Assembly (NCBI GenBank): GCA_045120135.1
Contig: JBGVEN010000005.1
Location: 1-63,169, forward strand
DNA from: SIG440 sp045120135
GTDB taxonomy: Bacteria > Bacillota > Clostridia > Monoglobales > Monoglobaceae
Direction of reading: 5' to 3'
Length of the DNA stretch: 63,169 nucleotides
In this document: piece by piece, positions 52,364 through 61,800 of the stretch
Numbering within the stretch: position 1 is the first letter of the stretch
Layout: every line of letters begins with the position of its first letter
Position numbers and translations under genes: made by a program
The notes under the pieces: generated by a model
The model's input: only the letters and a program-made list of their open reading frames with translations
Told to the model about the DNA's origin: nothing
Database searches by the model: none

Positions 52364-52419
52364 CACTTAGATAACTTGAAAATTTAAGATTTTATACCTT
52401 TAATATACGGAGGTCAGAT

Positions 52420-54783
52420 ATGCTCTGCGTAAAATGCAAAAAAAATATGGCTGTCGTTTTCATTACAAAGATGGAACAAGACGGCAAGCAGGTGAACGAA
52501 GGCTACTGCCTTTCCTGCGCAAAGGAAATGAATATTGGACCCATTAACAATATGCTCCAGAATCTCGGCATTACTCCCGAAGAATTTGATAATATGAACA
52601 GTGAGGCTCTGCAGATGATGCAGGGCGGCGAAAATGGTGAGTTCGACCCGGAGCAGATGATGGGCGAGTTTTTCAACGAGGAAAGTGATTTTGACGATAG
52701 CGAGAACGGCGGTGCTATGAAGAATTCACCTCTCTCCTTTCTTCAGAATATGTTTGGTGGTGGCAAGCCTGCATCAGAAAAACCCGAAAACCCGGACAAC
52801 AATACCGAGTCCACAAAAAAAGGTAAGGTCGAAGAAAAGAAAAAGGACAAGAAGCGTAAGTTCCTTGGTATGTACGGCACAAATCTTACCGACAAGGCAA
52901 AAAGCGGTGAGATTGACCGCATAATCGGTCGTGATGCTGAAATGGCAAGGGTTACACAGATACTCAACCGCCGCACAAAGAACAATCCCGTACTTATCGG
53001 TGAGCCGGGTGTTGGTAAAACTGCAATTGCCGAGGGTCTTGCTTTAAAAATAGTAGAAGGTGATGTTCCCGCAAAGCTTTTAGACCGGGAAATTTATCTT
53101 TTGGATATGGCTGCTATGGTTGCAGGAACTCAGTTCCGCGGTCAGTTTGAGTCACGTCTTAAAAGCCTTATTAACGAGGTTAAGGCTCTTGGTAATATAA
53201 TCCTTGTAATCGATGAAGTACACATTCTCACCAAAGCCGGTGATGCCGAGGGTGCAATGAATGCAGGCAACATCTTAAAACCCGCTCTGTCACGAGGAGA
53301 AATTCAAATTATCGGTGCAACCACACTTGAAGAATACCGAAAGTACATTGAGAAGGATAGCGCACTCGAGCGCCGTTTTCAGTCGGTTTTGGTTGAAGAA
53401 CCGTCTGTTGAGGAAACAATTGAAATACTAAAGGGTATTAAGGAATACTACGAGGACTATCACAAAGTTAAAATTTCGGACGATATTATCCGTTGTGCGG
53501 CACTTCTGTCAAAGCGTTACATCACCGATAGATTTTTGCCCGACAAGGCAATTGACGTAATTGACGAGGCAGCATCAAAGGCAAACCTTAACAACGAAGC
53601 ACTCACCGAGCTTGCAAAGCTTGAAGCCGAGCTTAAAGCTGCTCAAAGCGAACAAAATGAACTTGAAACCCTTATCGCCGAGACCGAAGATGTTCCACCT
53701 GAAAACTACGGCAGACTTGCAGAGCTTAAGAATCTTGAGCAAAGCCTTGCCGCAAAGATTGACGAGCTTAAAAAGACTGCCTATAATACCGAGCTTACCG
53801 CAGATGACCTTGCGGCAGTTATTGAGGGTTGGACCAAGATACCGGTTAAAGGTATAACAGAATTTGAAACAAACAATCTTGTAAACTTAGAAGAAAGACT
53901 TCATAAAAACCTTATTGGTCAAAACGATGCTGTTTCCGCTGTATCCCGTGGTATACGACGTAAGCGTGCAGGACTCAGTCTTAAACGCAGACCTGCCTCA
54001 TTTATATTTGTAGGACCTACCGGCGTGGGTAAAACTGAGCTTGTAAAGCAAATTGCAAGAGAGGTTTTCTCAACCGAGGACGCGCTTATCCGCCTTGATA
54101 TGTCGGAGTATATGGAAAAGCACGCAGCATCAAAGCTTATAGGCTCACCACCCGGATATGTAGGCTATGACGATGCCGGTCAGCTGACCGAAAAGGTTCG
54201 CCGTCATCCCTACTCTGTTATTCTGTTTGATGAGATTGAAAAGGCACATCCCGATGTGTTTAATATGCTCCTTCAGATTTTAGATGACGGACGTATTACA
54301 GACAGTCACGGAAAGACCATTTCGTTTGAGGATTGCATTATTGTTCTTACCTCAAATGCCGGCAGTGACACCTCATCGAATATTGCAGGCTTTGGAGCGG
54401 ACAGCAATATGAGCAATCGTGCTAAAGCCGAAAAGGCTCTTTGTCAGATATTCAGACCTGAATTTCTCAACAGAATTGATGAAATTGTTGTATTTGACCA
54501 ACTAACAAAGGATGACCTTTTGAAAATAGCCAGCCTTATGCTCTCCGAGCTTGGACGCGGACTTTTAGAGAAAGATATTTCTCTAAAAGTGACTGATGCT
54601 GCAAAAACCGTTATTTGTGACGGCGGATACAGCACCACATACGGTGCAAGACCTATGCGCAGATACATCGAACGGCACATTGAAGACAAACTTGCACAAA
54701 TGTATATCTCCGGCAAGCTGACTGCCGGAAGCTGTGTCTTGGTTGATGCAGAAGACGAGGAAATTAAAGTTGACATTAATTAA
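52420..54783 (+). CDS. clpE: Clp AAA+ unfoldase with N-terminal zinc finger (ClpE-like)
   Basis: A 787-residue Hsp100 ATPase that unfolds proteins for ClpP. An N-terminal zinc finger (CVKC at residue 3, CLSC at about 31) replaces the ClpC repeat domain, which is the hallmark of ClpE. A low-complexity acidic and charged linker (about 60-145) follows. AAA1 has GEPGVGKTA and VIDEVHIL; a shortened coiled-coil middle region lies near residue 400; AAA2 has GPTGVGKTE and ILFDEIEKAHPD. It is monocistronic, with its own promoter and terminator. Confidence 0.9.
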   Translation: MLCVKCKKNMAVVFITKMEQDGKQVNEGYCLSCAKEMNIGPINNMLQNLGITPEEFDNMNSEALQMMQGGENGEFDPEQMMGEFFNEESDFDDSENGGAMKNSPLSFLQNMFGGGKPASEKPENPDNNTESTKKGKVEEKKKDKKRKFLGMYGTNLTDKAKSGEIDRIIGRDAEMARVTQILNRRTKNNPVLIGEPGVGKTAIAEGLALKIVEGDVPAKLLDREIYLLDMAAMVAGTQFRGQFESRLKSLINEVKALGNIILVIDEVHILTKAGDAEGAMNAGNILKPALSRGEIQIIGATTLEEYRKYIEKDSALERRFQSVLVEEPSVEETIEILKGIKEYYEDYHKVKISDDIIRCAALLSKRYITDRFLPDKAIDVIDEAASKANLNNEALTELAKLEAELKAAQSEQNELETLIAETEDVPPENYGRLAELKNLEQSLAAKIDELKKTAYNTELTADDLAAVIEGWTKIPVKGITEFETNNLVNLEERLHKNLIGQNDAVSAVSRGIRRKRAGLSLKRRPASFIFVGPTGVGKTELVKQIAREVFSTEDALIRLDMSEYMEKHAASKLIGSPPGYVGYDDAGQLTEKVRRHPYSVILFDEIEKAHPDVFNMLLQILDDGRITDSHGKTISFEDCIIVLTSNAGSDTSSNIAGFGADSNMSNRAKAEKALCQIFRPEFLNRIDEIVVFDQLTKDDLLKIASLMLSELGRGLLEKDISLKVTDAAKTVICDGGYSTTYGARPMRRYIERHIEDKLAQMYISGKLTAGSCVLVDAEDEEIKVDIN

Positions 54784-54788
54784 TTGAT

Positions 54789-54821
54789 AAGGGCGGTTAC
54801 TTTTCCGCCCTTACTTTTTTA
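54789..54821 (+). terminator. Terminator of the clpE-like gene
   Basis: AAGGGCGG and CCGCCCTT enclose TTACTTTT, followed by ACTTTTTTAAC. Confidence 0.9.
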
Positions 54822-54869
54822 ACTGTAAAAATATATTATGAAAATATGTGTAAAAAATTAAAAAAAGTA

Positions 54870-54898
54870 TTGACAAACAGCGGTCTTGCTGTTATAAT
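54870..54898 (+). promoter_or_regulatory. Sigma-A promoter of the five-tRNA operon
   Basis: TTGACA (54870-54875), 17 bases, TATAAT (54893-54898). Confidence 0.9.
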
Positions 54899-54938
54899 AC
54901 TTAGAGTCGGTCGGAAAACGGCTTGACAAACCACCTAT

Positions 54939-55012
54939 GCGGGTGTAGTTCAATGGTAGAATCTCAGCCTTCCAAGCTGATTGCGTGGGTTCGATTCCCA
55001 TCACCCGCTCCA
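54939..55012 (+). tRNA. tRNA-Gly (TCC)
   Basis: Acceptor GCGGGTG pairs with CACCCGC; the anticodon loop CTTCCAA gives TCC; CCA is encoded. First gene of the tRNA operon. Confidence 0.96.
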
Positions 55013-55022
55013 CTTTTTACAC

Positions 55023-55099
<77 letters not shown>

Positions 55100-55113
55100 T
55101 TCTTTTTTAATAT

Positions 55114-55191
55114 GGTGGGTATAGCTCAGTTGGTTAGAGCGCTAGATTGTGGCTCTAGAGGTCGTCGGTTCGACTCCGACTATCCACCCCA
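55114..55191 (+). tRNA. tRNA-His (GTG)
   Basis: Acceptor GTGGGTA pairs with TATCCAC, with the extra G at 55114 opposite C55188 that marks tRNA-His; the anticodon loop TTGTGGC gives GTG; CCA is encoded. The 106 bases to the next tRNA hold an imperfect AATCCCTG/CAGGGATT hairpin and nothing else I can name. Confidence 0.96.
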
Positions 55192-55297
55192 TCTTTTTAA
55201 AAACGTTTGGCTTCAATCCCTGTTTTTCGCCACAGAAAACAGAGTTAAAAAAGCATCAGGGATTGGCATCAGGCAAGATTGGCGAAGGTTTATATAT

Positions 55298-55374
55298 TGG
55301 GCTGTAGCCAAGTCGGTAAGGCACCAGACTTTGACTCTGGCATTTCGTAGGTTCGAGTCCTGCCAGCCCAGCCA
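55298..55374 (+). tRNA. tRNA-Gln (TTG)
   Basis: Acceptor TGGGCTG pairs with CAGCCCA; the anticodon loop CTTTGAC gives TTG; CCA is encoded. Confidence 0.96.
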
Positions 55375-55395
55375 AATCTTTAAAAAATTAAATAT

Positions 55396-55471
55396 GGTCC
55401 ATTAGCTCAGTTGGCAGAGCACTTGACTTTTAATCAAGGTGTCCCGCGTTCGAATCGCGGATGGATCACCA
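55396..55471 (+). tRNA. tRNA-Lys (TTT)
   Basis: Acceptor GGTCCAT pairs with ATGGATC with one wobble; the anticodon loop CTTTTAA gives TTT; CCA is encoded. Last gene of the operon. Confidence 0.96.
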
Positions 55472-55474
55472 GTA

Positions 55475-55508
55475 AACCCCCGCAAGGCACAAGGCTTTGC
55501 GGGGGTTC
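55475..55508 (+). terminator. Hairpin terminating the tRNA operon
   Basis: AACCCCCGCAA pairs with TTGCGGGGGTT around a small inner GGC/GCC-like loop. The stem is strong but the T-run after it is short. Confidence 0.7.
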
Positions 55509-55656
55509 TGTATCTTCTGTGCATTTTTTGCTTGTTGCACAGTTCATTGCACAAATTTCACAACAAATTTTCAAGTTTTTAGCCAAAAAACATAAGTTTT
55601 ACAAAAGTTTTTATGTTATTATAAGCTTATAAAAATAAAAAAGGATGAATTATAAA

Positions 55657-57228
55657 ATGAAAGAACTGAATATTAACGAACTGACTGTTGAACAAAAAAT
55701 TGGTCAGCTTATATGCGTAAGAAAGTTTATCGACAAAAACGATGAAGCATTTGTTTTTGAAATGCTTAAGAATAAGGCTGTCGGAGCCGTTCAGGTGAAC
55801 TACTTTGACGGGGCAAAGGAACGCATTGCCGAGATAAAACAAGCTGCCGGCTATCCCATACTTATCTGCGCTGATATGGAATACGGTTTTCCCGGAACAA
55901 AGCTCAGTATGCCGTCACAGATGGCTCTTGCCGCAACGAACGACCCCGAGCTTGTGTATAAATCCGCACAAATAACCGCCATTGAGGCAAAATCCAACGG
56001 ATACAATGTTGTGTGGGGACCTGTTTTTGATCTTTGCACGCCAGGGCGTTTGTGTAAGATTTCGCGCACCTTTGGCGACAGTGTTGATGTTATCAGCAGG
56101 TTTGGAATTGCTATGGCAAAGGGTTTTCAGGACGAGGGTATGATTGCAACCGCCAAGCATTGCCCCGGAGGCTCGGATGTAAAAGAAGACACACATCTTC
56201 GCAACGATTTTTCAAATCTGACTCGTGAAGACATACTAAAAAAAGACCTCATTCCTTATATCCGCGCTATGAAGGAAATAGGTCTTTCAGGAGTTATGAC
56301 CACACACAACTGTTTTGTGAATATTGACCCTGATGTTCCCGGAACACTTTCACAAAATGTTCAGTCAATCATCCGTGAACAGGGTTTTGATGGAATTATT
56401 ATGTCGGACTCTCTTGCTATGATGAGTATTGTAAAAACCTACGGCGAAAAGCAGAGCATTGTTATGGCAATTGTTGCAGGCAATGATATGGTTCTTCCCA
56501 ACTACCGTATGAGCTTTAAAGAAGCCTATACTGCACTTTTAGACGCATATAAAGCCGGAATAATTACCGACGAGCGTTTGAATGATGCCGTGTGCCATGT
56601 ACTTGAAGCACAGAGAAAGACACTCAAGCCTGCCTCCTGCTCCGCTCTGACTCAGGAACATCTGGACACTGTTGATGAAATTAACAGAAAGTGCCTTTGC
56701 TACTTAAGTAAGGACAATTTTTCGCCCAAGCTTTCAGAGAACAGCAAGAAGCTTTTTGTTCTGTTCTGTGAAAATGAATACAAGAGTATCAACGACGATG
56801 CAGTTGAAAGCACTGCACAATCGTATTTTTCACGCAAGAACCGCGAATTGCACAAAGAGCTTATTCTTAAGGAATTCCCTGACTCGGAGGTTCTGATTGT
56901 TGACGAATTTCCACACCGTATGCAAAACGAGGCTGTTCTTGTGGCTTCACAAAAGGCAGATGAGGTTATATTCTGTACATTCTGTATGCCGCTTAGTTAT
57001 ATGTGCAGTGACGGAATATGCGAGAGGGTTGAGTACCTTATAAATTCCTGCGACAAAAACACCGCAGCTGTACTGCATGTAGGTAATCCTTATGAAATAT
57101 CCAAGTTCCCTCACGCAAAACGAATTTTTGCAGGACATCTGGGAGCAGAAAATATGAAGTATGTCTTAAAAGCAATGAAGGGTGAATACACGCCCAGTGG
57201 AAAACTTCCTGTGGATGTTAATCTTTAA
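55657..57228 (+). CDS. Glycoside hydrolase family 3 protein (NagZ-like)
   Basis: A 523-residue GH3 enzyme. The barrel starts LTVEQKIGQLICVR; the histidine-containing loop is KHCPGGSDVKEDTH (usual form KHFPGHGDT in NagZ), and the nucleophile aspartate is in GFDGIIMSDSLAMMSI. A C-terminal alpha/beta domain of about 190 residues follows, ending with PSGKLPVDVNL. No signal peptide, so it is cytoplasmic. It probably removes terminal N-acetylhexosamine or glucose residues, possibly in muropeptide recycling. Two starts are possible: 55657 or the ATG four codons earlier, which lies on the ribosome site. Confidence 0.88.
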   Translation: MKELNINELTVEQKIGQLICVRKFIDKNDEAFVFEMLKNKAVGAVQVNYFDGAKERIAEIKQAAGYPILICADMEYGFPGTKLSMPSQMALAATNDPELVYKSAQITAIEAKSNGYNVVWGPVFDLCTPGRLCKISRTFGDSVDVISRFGIAMAKGFQDEGMIATAKHCPGGSDVKEDTHLRNDFSNLTREDILKKDLIPYIRAMKEIGLSGVMTTHNCFVNIDPDVPGTLSQNVQSIIREQGFDGIIMSDSLAMMSIVKTYGEKQSIVMAIVAGNDMVLPNYRMSFKEAYTALLDAYKAGIITDERLNDAVCHVLEAQRKTLKPASCSALTQEHLDTVDEINRKCLCYLSKDNFSPKLSENSKKLFVLFCENEYKSINDDAVESTAQSYFSRKNRELHKELILKEFPDSEVLIVDEFPHRMQNEAVLVASQKADEVIFCTFCMPLSYMCSDGICERVEYLINSCDKNTAAVLHVGNPYEISKFPHAKRIFAGHLGAENMKYVLKAMKGEYTPSGKLPVDVNL

Positions 57229-57263
57229 AAAAAATGTCTGAAGATCATCTTCAGACATTTTTT
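57228..57263. terminator. Bidirectional terminator after the GH3 gene
   Basis: AAAAAATGTCTGAAGAT and ATCTTCAGACATTTTTT face each other around C. It serves both convergent genes. Confidence 0.92.
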
Positions 57264-57266
57264 ATT

Positions 57267-57569
57267 TTATTTACCCTGTTCTGCTTTTTTGTCGAGGGCT
57301 TTGTTTCTGTAATACAGGCAAAGGTCAAGACTTACCATTATGAAGTTAAGCACGTAAAAGAACAGAACATACCACTTCTGGGCGATTGCTGCCATATATG
57401 CTTCGTTAACAAACTTTGATGTGATACCTGCTATGTAACCAAAGAAAACAAGATAAAGGAACGCAAGGCTTTTACCCTTTGTTGTTCTTGCCTTGTAGGA
57501 TTTGTAAGCATTTATAGGCCATGATATGCCGAAGCTTACAATCATTATTACTTCAAGAATTTCTGCCAT
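57267..57569 (-). CDS. Small PQ-loop/SWEET-like membrane protein
   Basis: A 100-residue protein with three likely membrane helices (ILEVIMIVSFGISWPIN, LAFLYLVFFGYIAGI, VLFFYVLNFIMVSLDLCLYY) and a charged C-terminus. The segment PINAYKSYKARTTKGKS after the first helix resembles the PQ-loop pattern of SemiSWEET-type sugar carriers, though the PQ pair itself reads PI. Function unknown. The start follows AAAGGAG; an upstream in-frame ATG at 57590 is part of that site. A promoter lies directly upstream. Confidence 0.78.
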   Translation of the reverse strand: MAEILEVIMIVSFGISWPINAYKSYKARTTKGKSLAFLYLVFFGYIAGITSKFVNEAYMAAIAQKWYVLFFYVLNFIMVSLDLCLYYRNKALDKKAEQGK

Positions 57570-57605
57570 AATTTTTATTTCTCCTTTCATTTTTTGTCGA
57601 AAAAT

Positions 57606-57634
57606 ATTTTATCACACTTTTACCGTTCTGTAAA
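57606..57634 (-). promoter_or_regulatory. Promoter of the PQ-loop-like gene
   Basis: On the minus strand TTTACA, 17 bases, TAAAAT. Confidence 0.55.
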
Positions 57635-57647
57635 GAAAAAAATTAAG

Positions 57648-57679
57648 GATTGGCTGATTAGTTAAACTAACCAGCCAAT
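57648..57679 (-). terminator. Terminator of the ior-paaK operon
   Basis: ATTGGCTG-TTAGTT pairs with AACTAA-CAGCCAAT (one mismatch), just after the ACT gene stop on the minus strand. Confidence 0.8.
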
Positions 57680-57682
57680 TTT

Positions 57683-58111
57683 TTAAATTTCATTAGGTTT
57701 TGCAAGTTCGATACCGTGCTTGGTAAGAACCTGTTCCAGCATCTCCTCGTCATCAGCTTTGAGAACCATAAGAGCCTTGCCCTCTCTTCTGCCTAAAAAT
57801 GCATACATATATTCAATTCCTATACCTGCATTTGATACCAGATTGAGGACTGCCGCAAGCCCGCCGCTACGGTCGTCAATATACACTGCTACAACATCTG
57901 TTGTTTTTGAAATTACTCCCATACCTTTAAGCACAAGCTTTGCCTTGTCGGGGTTGTCAACAATGATACGAAGAATACCGAAGTCAGTTGTATCGGCAAT
58001 TGAAAGGGCACTGATATTTACCTCATTCTCACCCAATGCATTGATGATATTCTGAAGTCTGCCGACCTTGTTTTCTACAAAAATCGAAAGCTGTTTTATA
58101 AACATATCCAT
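57683..58111 (-). CDS. Tandem ACT-domain protein
   Basis: A 142-residue protein of two ACT folds: QLSIFVENKVGRLQNIINALGEN in the first and VLNLVSNAGIGIEYMYAFLG in the second, each with the glycine-rich turn that binds small ligands such as amino acids. It regularly follows paaK and iorAB in Clostridia. It may sense aromatic amino acids for this operon; that is inferred from context. It starts 12 bases after the ligase gene. Confidence 0.88.
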   Translation of the reverse strand: MDMFIKQLSIFVENKVGRLQNIINALGENEVNISALSIADTTDFGILRIIVDNPDKAKLVLKGMGVISKTTDVVAVYIDDRSGGLAAVLNLVSNAGIGIEYMYAFLGRREGKALMVLKADDEEMLEQVLTKHGIELAKPNEI

Positions 58112-58122
58112 TCTCCTTTTAA

Positions 58123-59430
58123 CTATTTAACAAGTTTGCGTTTATCGATAACACGTTTTGCTTTACCCTCGCTGCGTTCGATAGATTTGGGGTTAACAAG
58201 ATTAACCTTAGGACCGATACCAAGCATACTTCTGAGACTTTCTGAAATCTGCTTTTCAACCTTTTGGATAGCCTTGATGCCGTCAGAGAACAAATCTTCG
58301 CTCATTTCAACATTTACGCAGAAGGTATCTGTATTATTTTCACGGTCTACTATAATCTGGTAGTTGGGAGTAATGTCCCCGCCTACTTTCAAAAGAACTT
58401 CCTCAATCTGCGACGGGAACACATTTACGCCACGGATAATAAGCATATCGTCCGTTCTGCCCTGAGGCTTGTTCATTCTTACATGGGTTCTTCCGCACTT
58501 ACACTGCTCGTAGTTAAGAGAACAAATATCTCTTGTACGGTATCTGATGAGGGGGAAGCCCTCTTTGGTAATTGTGGTAAATACCAGCTCGCCCCATTCG
58601 CCCTCGGGAAGAACTTCACCTGTATCCGGGTCGATAATCTCGGGGATAAAGTTATCCTCACAAACATGCATGCCGCACTGGTATTCACACTCATAAGAAA
58701 CACCGGGACCCATAATCTCGGAAAGTCCGTAAATATCATATGCTTTAAGCCCTAATTTTTCCTCAATCTGGACACGCATTTCCTCAGTCCAGGGTTCTGC
58801 ACCGAAAATGCCGGCTTTCAGCTTAAGCTGGTCTTTAACGCCCATTTCCTCGATTGTTTCGCCTAGATACATTGCATAAGACGGAGTACAACAAAGAACG
58901 GTTGAACCAAAGTCAATCATTGTCTGAATCTGTCTTTGGGTATTACCTGCAGAAATCGGGATAGCTGTTGCGCCTATTCTGAGTGCGCCGTCGTGTGCAC
59001 CGAATCCGCCTGTAAAAAGACCTAATCCATAACCTACATGAACAAAAGAATTTTCATCCGCTCCTGTTGCAATAAGCATCCTCGCAAAGCAATCAGCCCA
59101 CATTTCAAGGTCGTTATCAGTATAACCTACAACAATCTGCTTACCCGTTGTGCCTGATGATGCATGAACACGGCGGATATCCGTCATAGGAACCGCAAAA
59201 AGGCCGTAAGGGTAATAGTCTCTTAAATCCTGCTTATATGAGAACGGAAGTTTATGAAGGTCCTCAACCCCTTTGATATCCTCAGGTTTAAGTCCCATTT
59301 CATCCATTCGTTTTCTGAAAAGTTCAACCTTTTCATACATTCTTTTAACCTGCCATACGAGCTTCTCGCTTTGGTCTTTTTTGATTTGCTCACGTGGCAT
59401 GGTCTCAAATTCCGGTTGCCAGTATTTCAT
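58123..59430 (-). CDS. Phenylacetate-CoA ligase (PaaK) family
   Basis: A 435-residue adenylate-forming enzyme that makes aryl-acetyl-CoA with ATP. The AMP-binding motif is VHASSGTTGKQIVVGYT, then ALRIGATAIPIS, IYGLSEIMGPGVSYEC and the C-terminal GRTDDMLIIRGVNVFPSQIEEVL with a final lysine region GKAKRVIDKRK. Together with iorAB it would interconvert aryl-acetyl-CoA and aryl-acetates (indoleacetate, phenylacetate), in either direction. It lies 17 bases after iorB. Confidence 0.92.
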   Translation of the reverse strand: MKYWQPEFETMPREQIKKDQSEKLVWQVKRMYEKVELFRKRMDEMGLKPEDIKGVEDLHKLPFSYKQDLRDYYPYGLFAVPMTDIRRVHASSGTTGKQIVVGYTDNDLEMWADCFARMLIATGADENSFVHVGYGLGLFTGGFGAHDGALRIGATAIPISAGNTQRQIQTMIDFGSTVLCCTPSYAMYLGETIEEMGVKDQLKLKAGIFGAEPWTEEMRVQIEEKLGLKAYDIYGLSEIMGPGVSYECEYQCGMHVCEDNFIPEIIDPDTGEVLPEGEWGELVFTTITKEGFPLIRYRTRDICSLNYEQCKCGRTHVRMNKPQGRTDDMLIIRGVNVFPSQIEEVLLKVGGDITPNYQIIVDRENNTDTFCVNVEMSEDLFSDGIKAIQKVEKQISESLRSMLGIGPKVNLVNPKSIERSEGKAKRVIDKRKLVK

Positions 59431-59447
59431 CTATTTTCGCCTCTTTT

Positions 59448-60014
59448 TTAAAGATTATAGCCCAGTTCAAATGCCTTTAAGTTAATCTCAAGGAATTTGG
59501 GAGGAACTGTTGTTTTTATTGTTTCAACCCACTTTTCGTACGGAATATCTGTAGTTTTTGCCATAACACCGATTAATACTACATTAACCGCCTTTATATT
59601 GCCGGCTTCCTTTGCTGCGCTGAGCGCATCAACTACGGTTGTGTCGACTGTAGCGCCGAGTTTTTCAGCAATTTCTGCCGGATATTCTACCGCACCTGTA
59701 ATTACAGGCATCGGGTCAATACTTTGTGCATTCAAAATCATTTTTCCGCCTTTTTTAAGATACGGAAGCGCTCTGTACGCTTCAAGAAGTTCAAATGCAA
59801 GTATTGTATCTGCCTCGCCCTGGTCAATTATCGGAGAGTAAACCTTATCGCCGTATTTTACATAGGTAACAACGCTACCGCCACGCTGGCTCATACCATG
59901 AACCTCGGAAACCTTAACATCATAGCCCTCGTTAATTGCAACATTACCTAAAATTCTGCTGGCAAGGAGGGTTCCCTGACCGCCTACACCGACAATCATT
60001 ATATTTTTTGTCAT
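59448..60014 (-). CDS. iorB: Indolepyruvate:ferredoxin oxidoreductase, beta subunit
   Basis: A 188-residue gamma-domain-type subunit (POR_N-like KorC fold): IMIVGVGGQGTLLASRILG at the N-terminus, EVHGMSQRGGSVVTYVKYG, and KKGGKMILNAQSIDPMPV. With IorA it turns aryl-pyruvates plus CoA into aryl-acetyl-CoA, CO2 and reduced ferredoxin. The start is one base after the iorA stop, with AGGAGG inside the iorA end. Confidence 0.95.
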   Translation of the reverse strand: MTKNIMIVGVGGQGTLLASRILGNVAINEGYDVKVSEVHGMSQRGGSVVTYVKYGDKVYSPIIDQGEADTILAFELLEAYRALPYLKKGGKMILNAQSIDPMPVITGAVEYPAEIAEKLGATVDTTVVDALSAAKEAGNIKAVNVVLIGVMAKTTDIPYEKWVETIKTTVPPKFLEINLKAFELGYNL

Positions 60015-60015
60015 A

Positions 60016-61752
60016 TCAGTCTTCCTCCTTTACTATTGCTTCAAAGGGACAAACATTTATACAAAGTCCGCAGCCGTTACACTGAGTGTTGTCGATAACA
60101 ACCTTGCCATCCTTAAGTGTAATTGCAGGGCATCCCAGCTTCATACACATCTTGCAATTTTTGCAGTTGTCAGAAATTTTGCAGTGGCCTGTATACTTAA
60201 CTGTTTTAAGCAAAGCGCAGGGTCTTTGTGCAATAATTACCGACGGTTCTTCTCTTTCCACTTCGGTTTTTACCACTTTTTCGAATTCCTTAATATCAAA
60301 CGGGTCGCAAACGGTTACGTGGTCAATTCCGCAAGCCTTGCAAAGTGCAACAAGGTTAACCTGCTTTGTTTCCTCACCACGGATTGTATATCCGGTGGTG
60401 GGGTTGTTCTGATGACCTGTCATGCCTGTTATGGAGTTATCAAGGATAATAACCGTATTATTGCCCTTGTTGTATACAATGTCAATAAGCCCGGTGATGC
60501 CTGAATGCATAAATGTGGAATCGCCTATTACCGAAACAAGCTTTTTGTTGAATTCAGGGCCCTGAGCCTTTGCCATACCGTGAGCCGCACTTACTGATGC
60601 ACCCATACAAATAGTTGTATCAACAGACTGAAGCGGAAGTGCCGCACCAAGAGTATAACAGCCGATATCGCCAGAAACAACAAGACCAAGCTTTTTGAGT
60701 ACATAGAATGTTCCACGGTGGGGACAGCCTGCACACATAACCGGAGGTCTTACAGGAATGTTATCTTCAGGAACAATCTTTTCAGGAGCATCCTCGCCAA
60801 GTACTGCTTTTTTAATCATTGCAGGTGTGTATTCGCCCAAAAGTGTGAATACATCCTTGCCTATTACATTAAGCCCAAGAGCTTTGCATTCGTCCTCAAT
60901 TACGGGGTCAAGTTCTTCAATTACATAAACCTTATCATACTTCTTTGCAAAGTCTGCAATCTTTTTGTGTGGCAAGGGATAAACCATACCAAGCTTCAAA
61001 AAGTCTGCCTTATCGCCAAGGGCTTCCTTTGCATATACATACGCAATACCTGCTGTAATAACGCCGATTTTTGAGCCGTTTTCTTCAACAGTGTTAAGCT
61101 CTGAGGTTTCAGCAAATTCACGAAGAGCATTTATTCTGTCCTCAACCACAACATGACGTTTAATCGCCATTGCGGGCATCATTACGTGCTTGGGAATGTT
61201 CTTTTCGTACGGTTTTACCGGAACATCCTTTCTTTCGCCCAACTCAACAAGGCTCTGTGAGTGTGAAACTCTGGTTGAAAGTCTGATAAACGCCGGTGTA
61301 TCGAACTTCTCCGAAAGGTCAAATGCAAGCTTTGTGAATTCCTTACACTCTGACGAATCCGAGGGTTCAAGCATCATTATTTTTGAAGCTTTTGCATAGT
61401 GTCTTGAATCCTGCTCGTTCTGTGAGGAGTGCATACCGGGGTCATCCGCAACGCAGAATACAAGACCGCCGTTTACACCTATGTAGCTAACAGTAAATAC
61501 CGGGTCAGCCATAACATTAAGACCAACATGCTTCATACAGCTCATTGCTCTGCCACCGGCAATTGATGCGCCGATTGCAACCTCTGCCGCAACCTTTTCG
61601 TTCGGCGACCATTCTGCATATATTTCGTCAAATTTTACAACTTCTTCAGTAATTTCTGTACTGGGTGTACCGGGATATGAAGCAACGACATTTACGCCGG
61701 CTTCATAAGCACCACGGGCAACCGCAGCGTTACCGAGTAACAGTTTTTTCAT
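60016..61752 (-). CDS. iorA: Indolepyruvate:ferredoxin oxidoreductase, alpha subunit
   Basis: A 578-residue TPP enzyme. It begins LLGNAAVARGAYEAGVNVV with SYPGTPSTEI, carries the TPP domain CAGCPHRGTFYVLKKLG ... GDIGCYTLGAALP ... VIGDSTFMHSGITGL, and ends in a two-cluster ferredoxin domain (CKNCKMCMKLGCP and CNGCGLCINVCPF). It oxidises indolepyruvate, phenylpyruvate or hydroxyphenylpyruvate from aromatic amino acids. It is preceded by the element at 61801-61888 and an acyl-CoA synthetase gene on the same strand. Confidence 0.97.
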   Translation of the reverse strand: MKKLLLGNAAVARGAYEAGVNVVASYPGTPSTEITEEVVKFDEIYAEWSPNEKVAAEVAIGASIAGGRAMSCMKHVGLNVMADPVFTVSYIGVNGGLVFCVADDPGMHSSQNEQDSRHYAKASKIMMLEPSDSSECKEFTKLAFDLSEKFDTPAFIRLSTRVSHSQSLVELGERKDVPVKPYEKNIPKHVMMPAMAIKRHVVVEDRINALREFAETSELNTVEENGSKIGVITAGIAYVYAKEALGDKADFLKLGMVYPLPHKKIADFAKKYDKVYVIEELDPVIEDECKALGLNVIGKDVFTLLGEYTPAMIKKAVLGEDAPEKIVPEDNIPVRPPVMCAGCPHRGTFYVLKKLGLVVSGDIGCYTLGAALPLQSVDTTICMGASVSAAHGMAKAQGPEFNKKLVSVIGDSTFMHSGITGLIDIVYNKGNNTVIILDNSITGMTGHQNNPTTGYTIRGEETKQVNLVALCKACGIDHVTVCDPFDIKEFEKVVKTEVEREEPSVIIAQRPCALLKTVKYTGHCKISDNCKNCKMCMKLGCPAITLKDGKVVIDNTQCNGCGLCINVCPFEAIVKEED

Positions 61753-61800
61753 TTTATAAACATCCTTTCCATACCTGAATCACAAGCATTAGTCTGAGAG

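Noticed and set aside
52178..52420. Possible T-box riboswitch in front of ileS.
   Set aside because: The T-box core (AGGGTGGTACCGCG-like) is absent on the minus strand, and no specifier-loop stem is evident.
55192..55297. A missing or degenerate tRNA in the 106-base gap between tRNA-His and tRNA-Gln.
   Set aside because: No D-arm or T-arm signature (GGTTCGA) can be found; only one imperfect hairpin is present.
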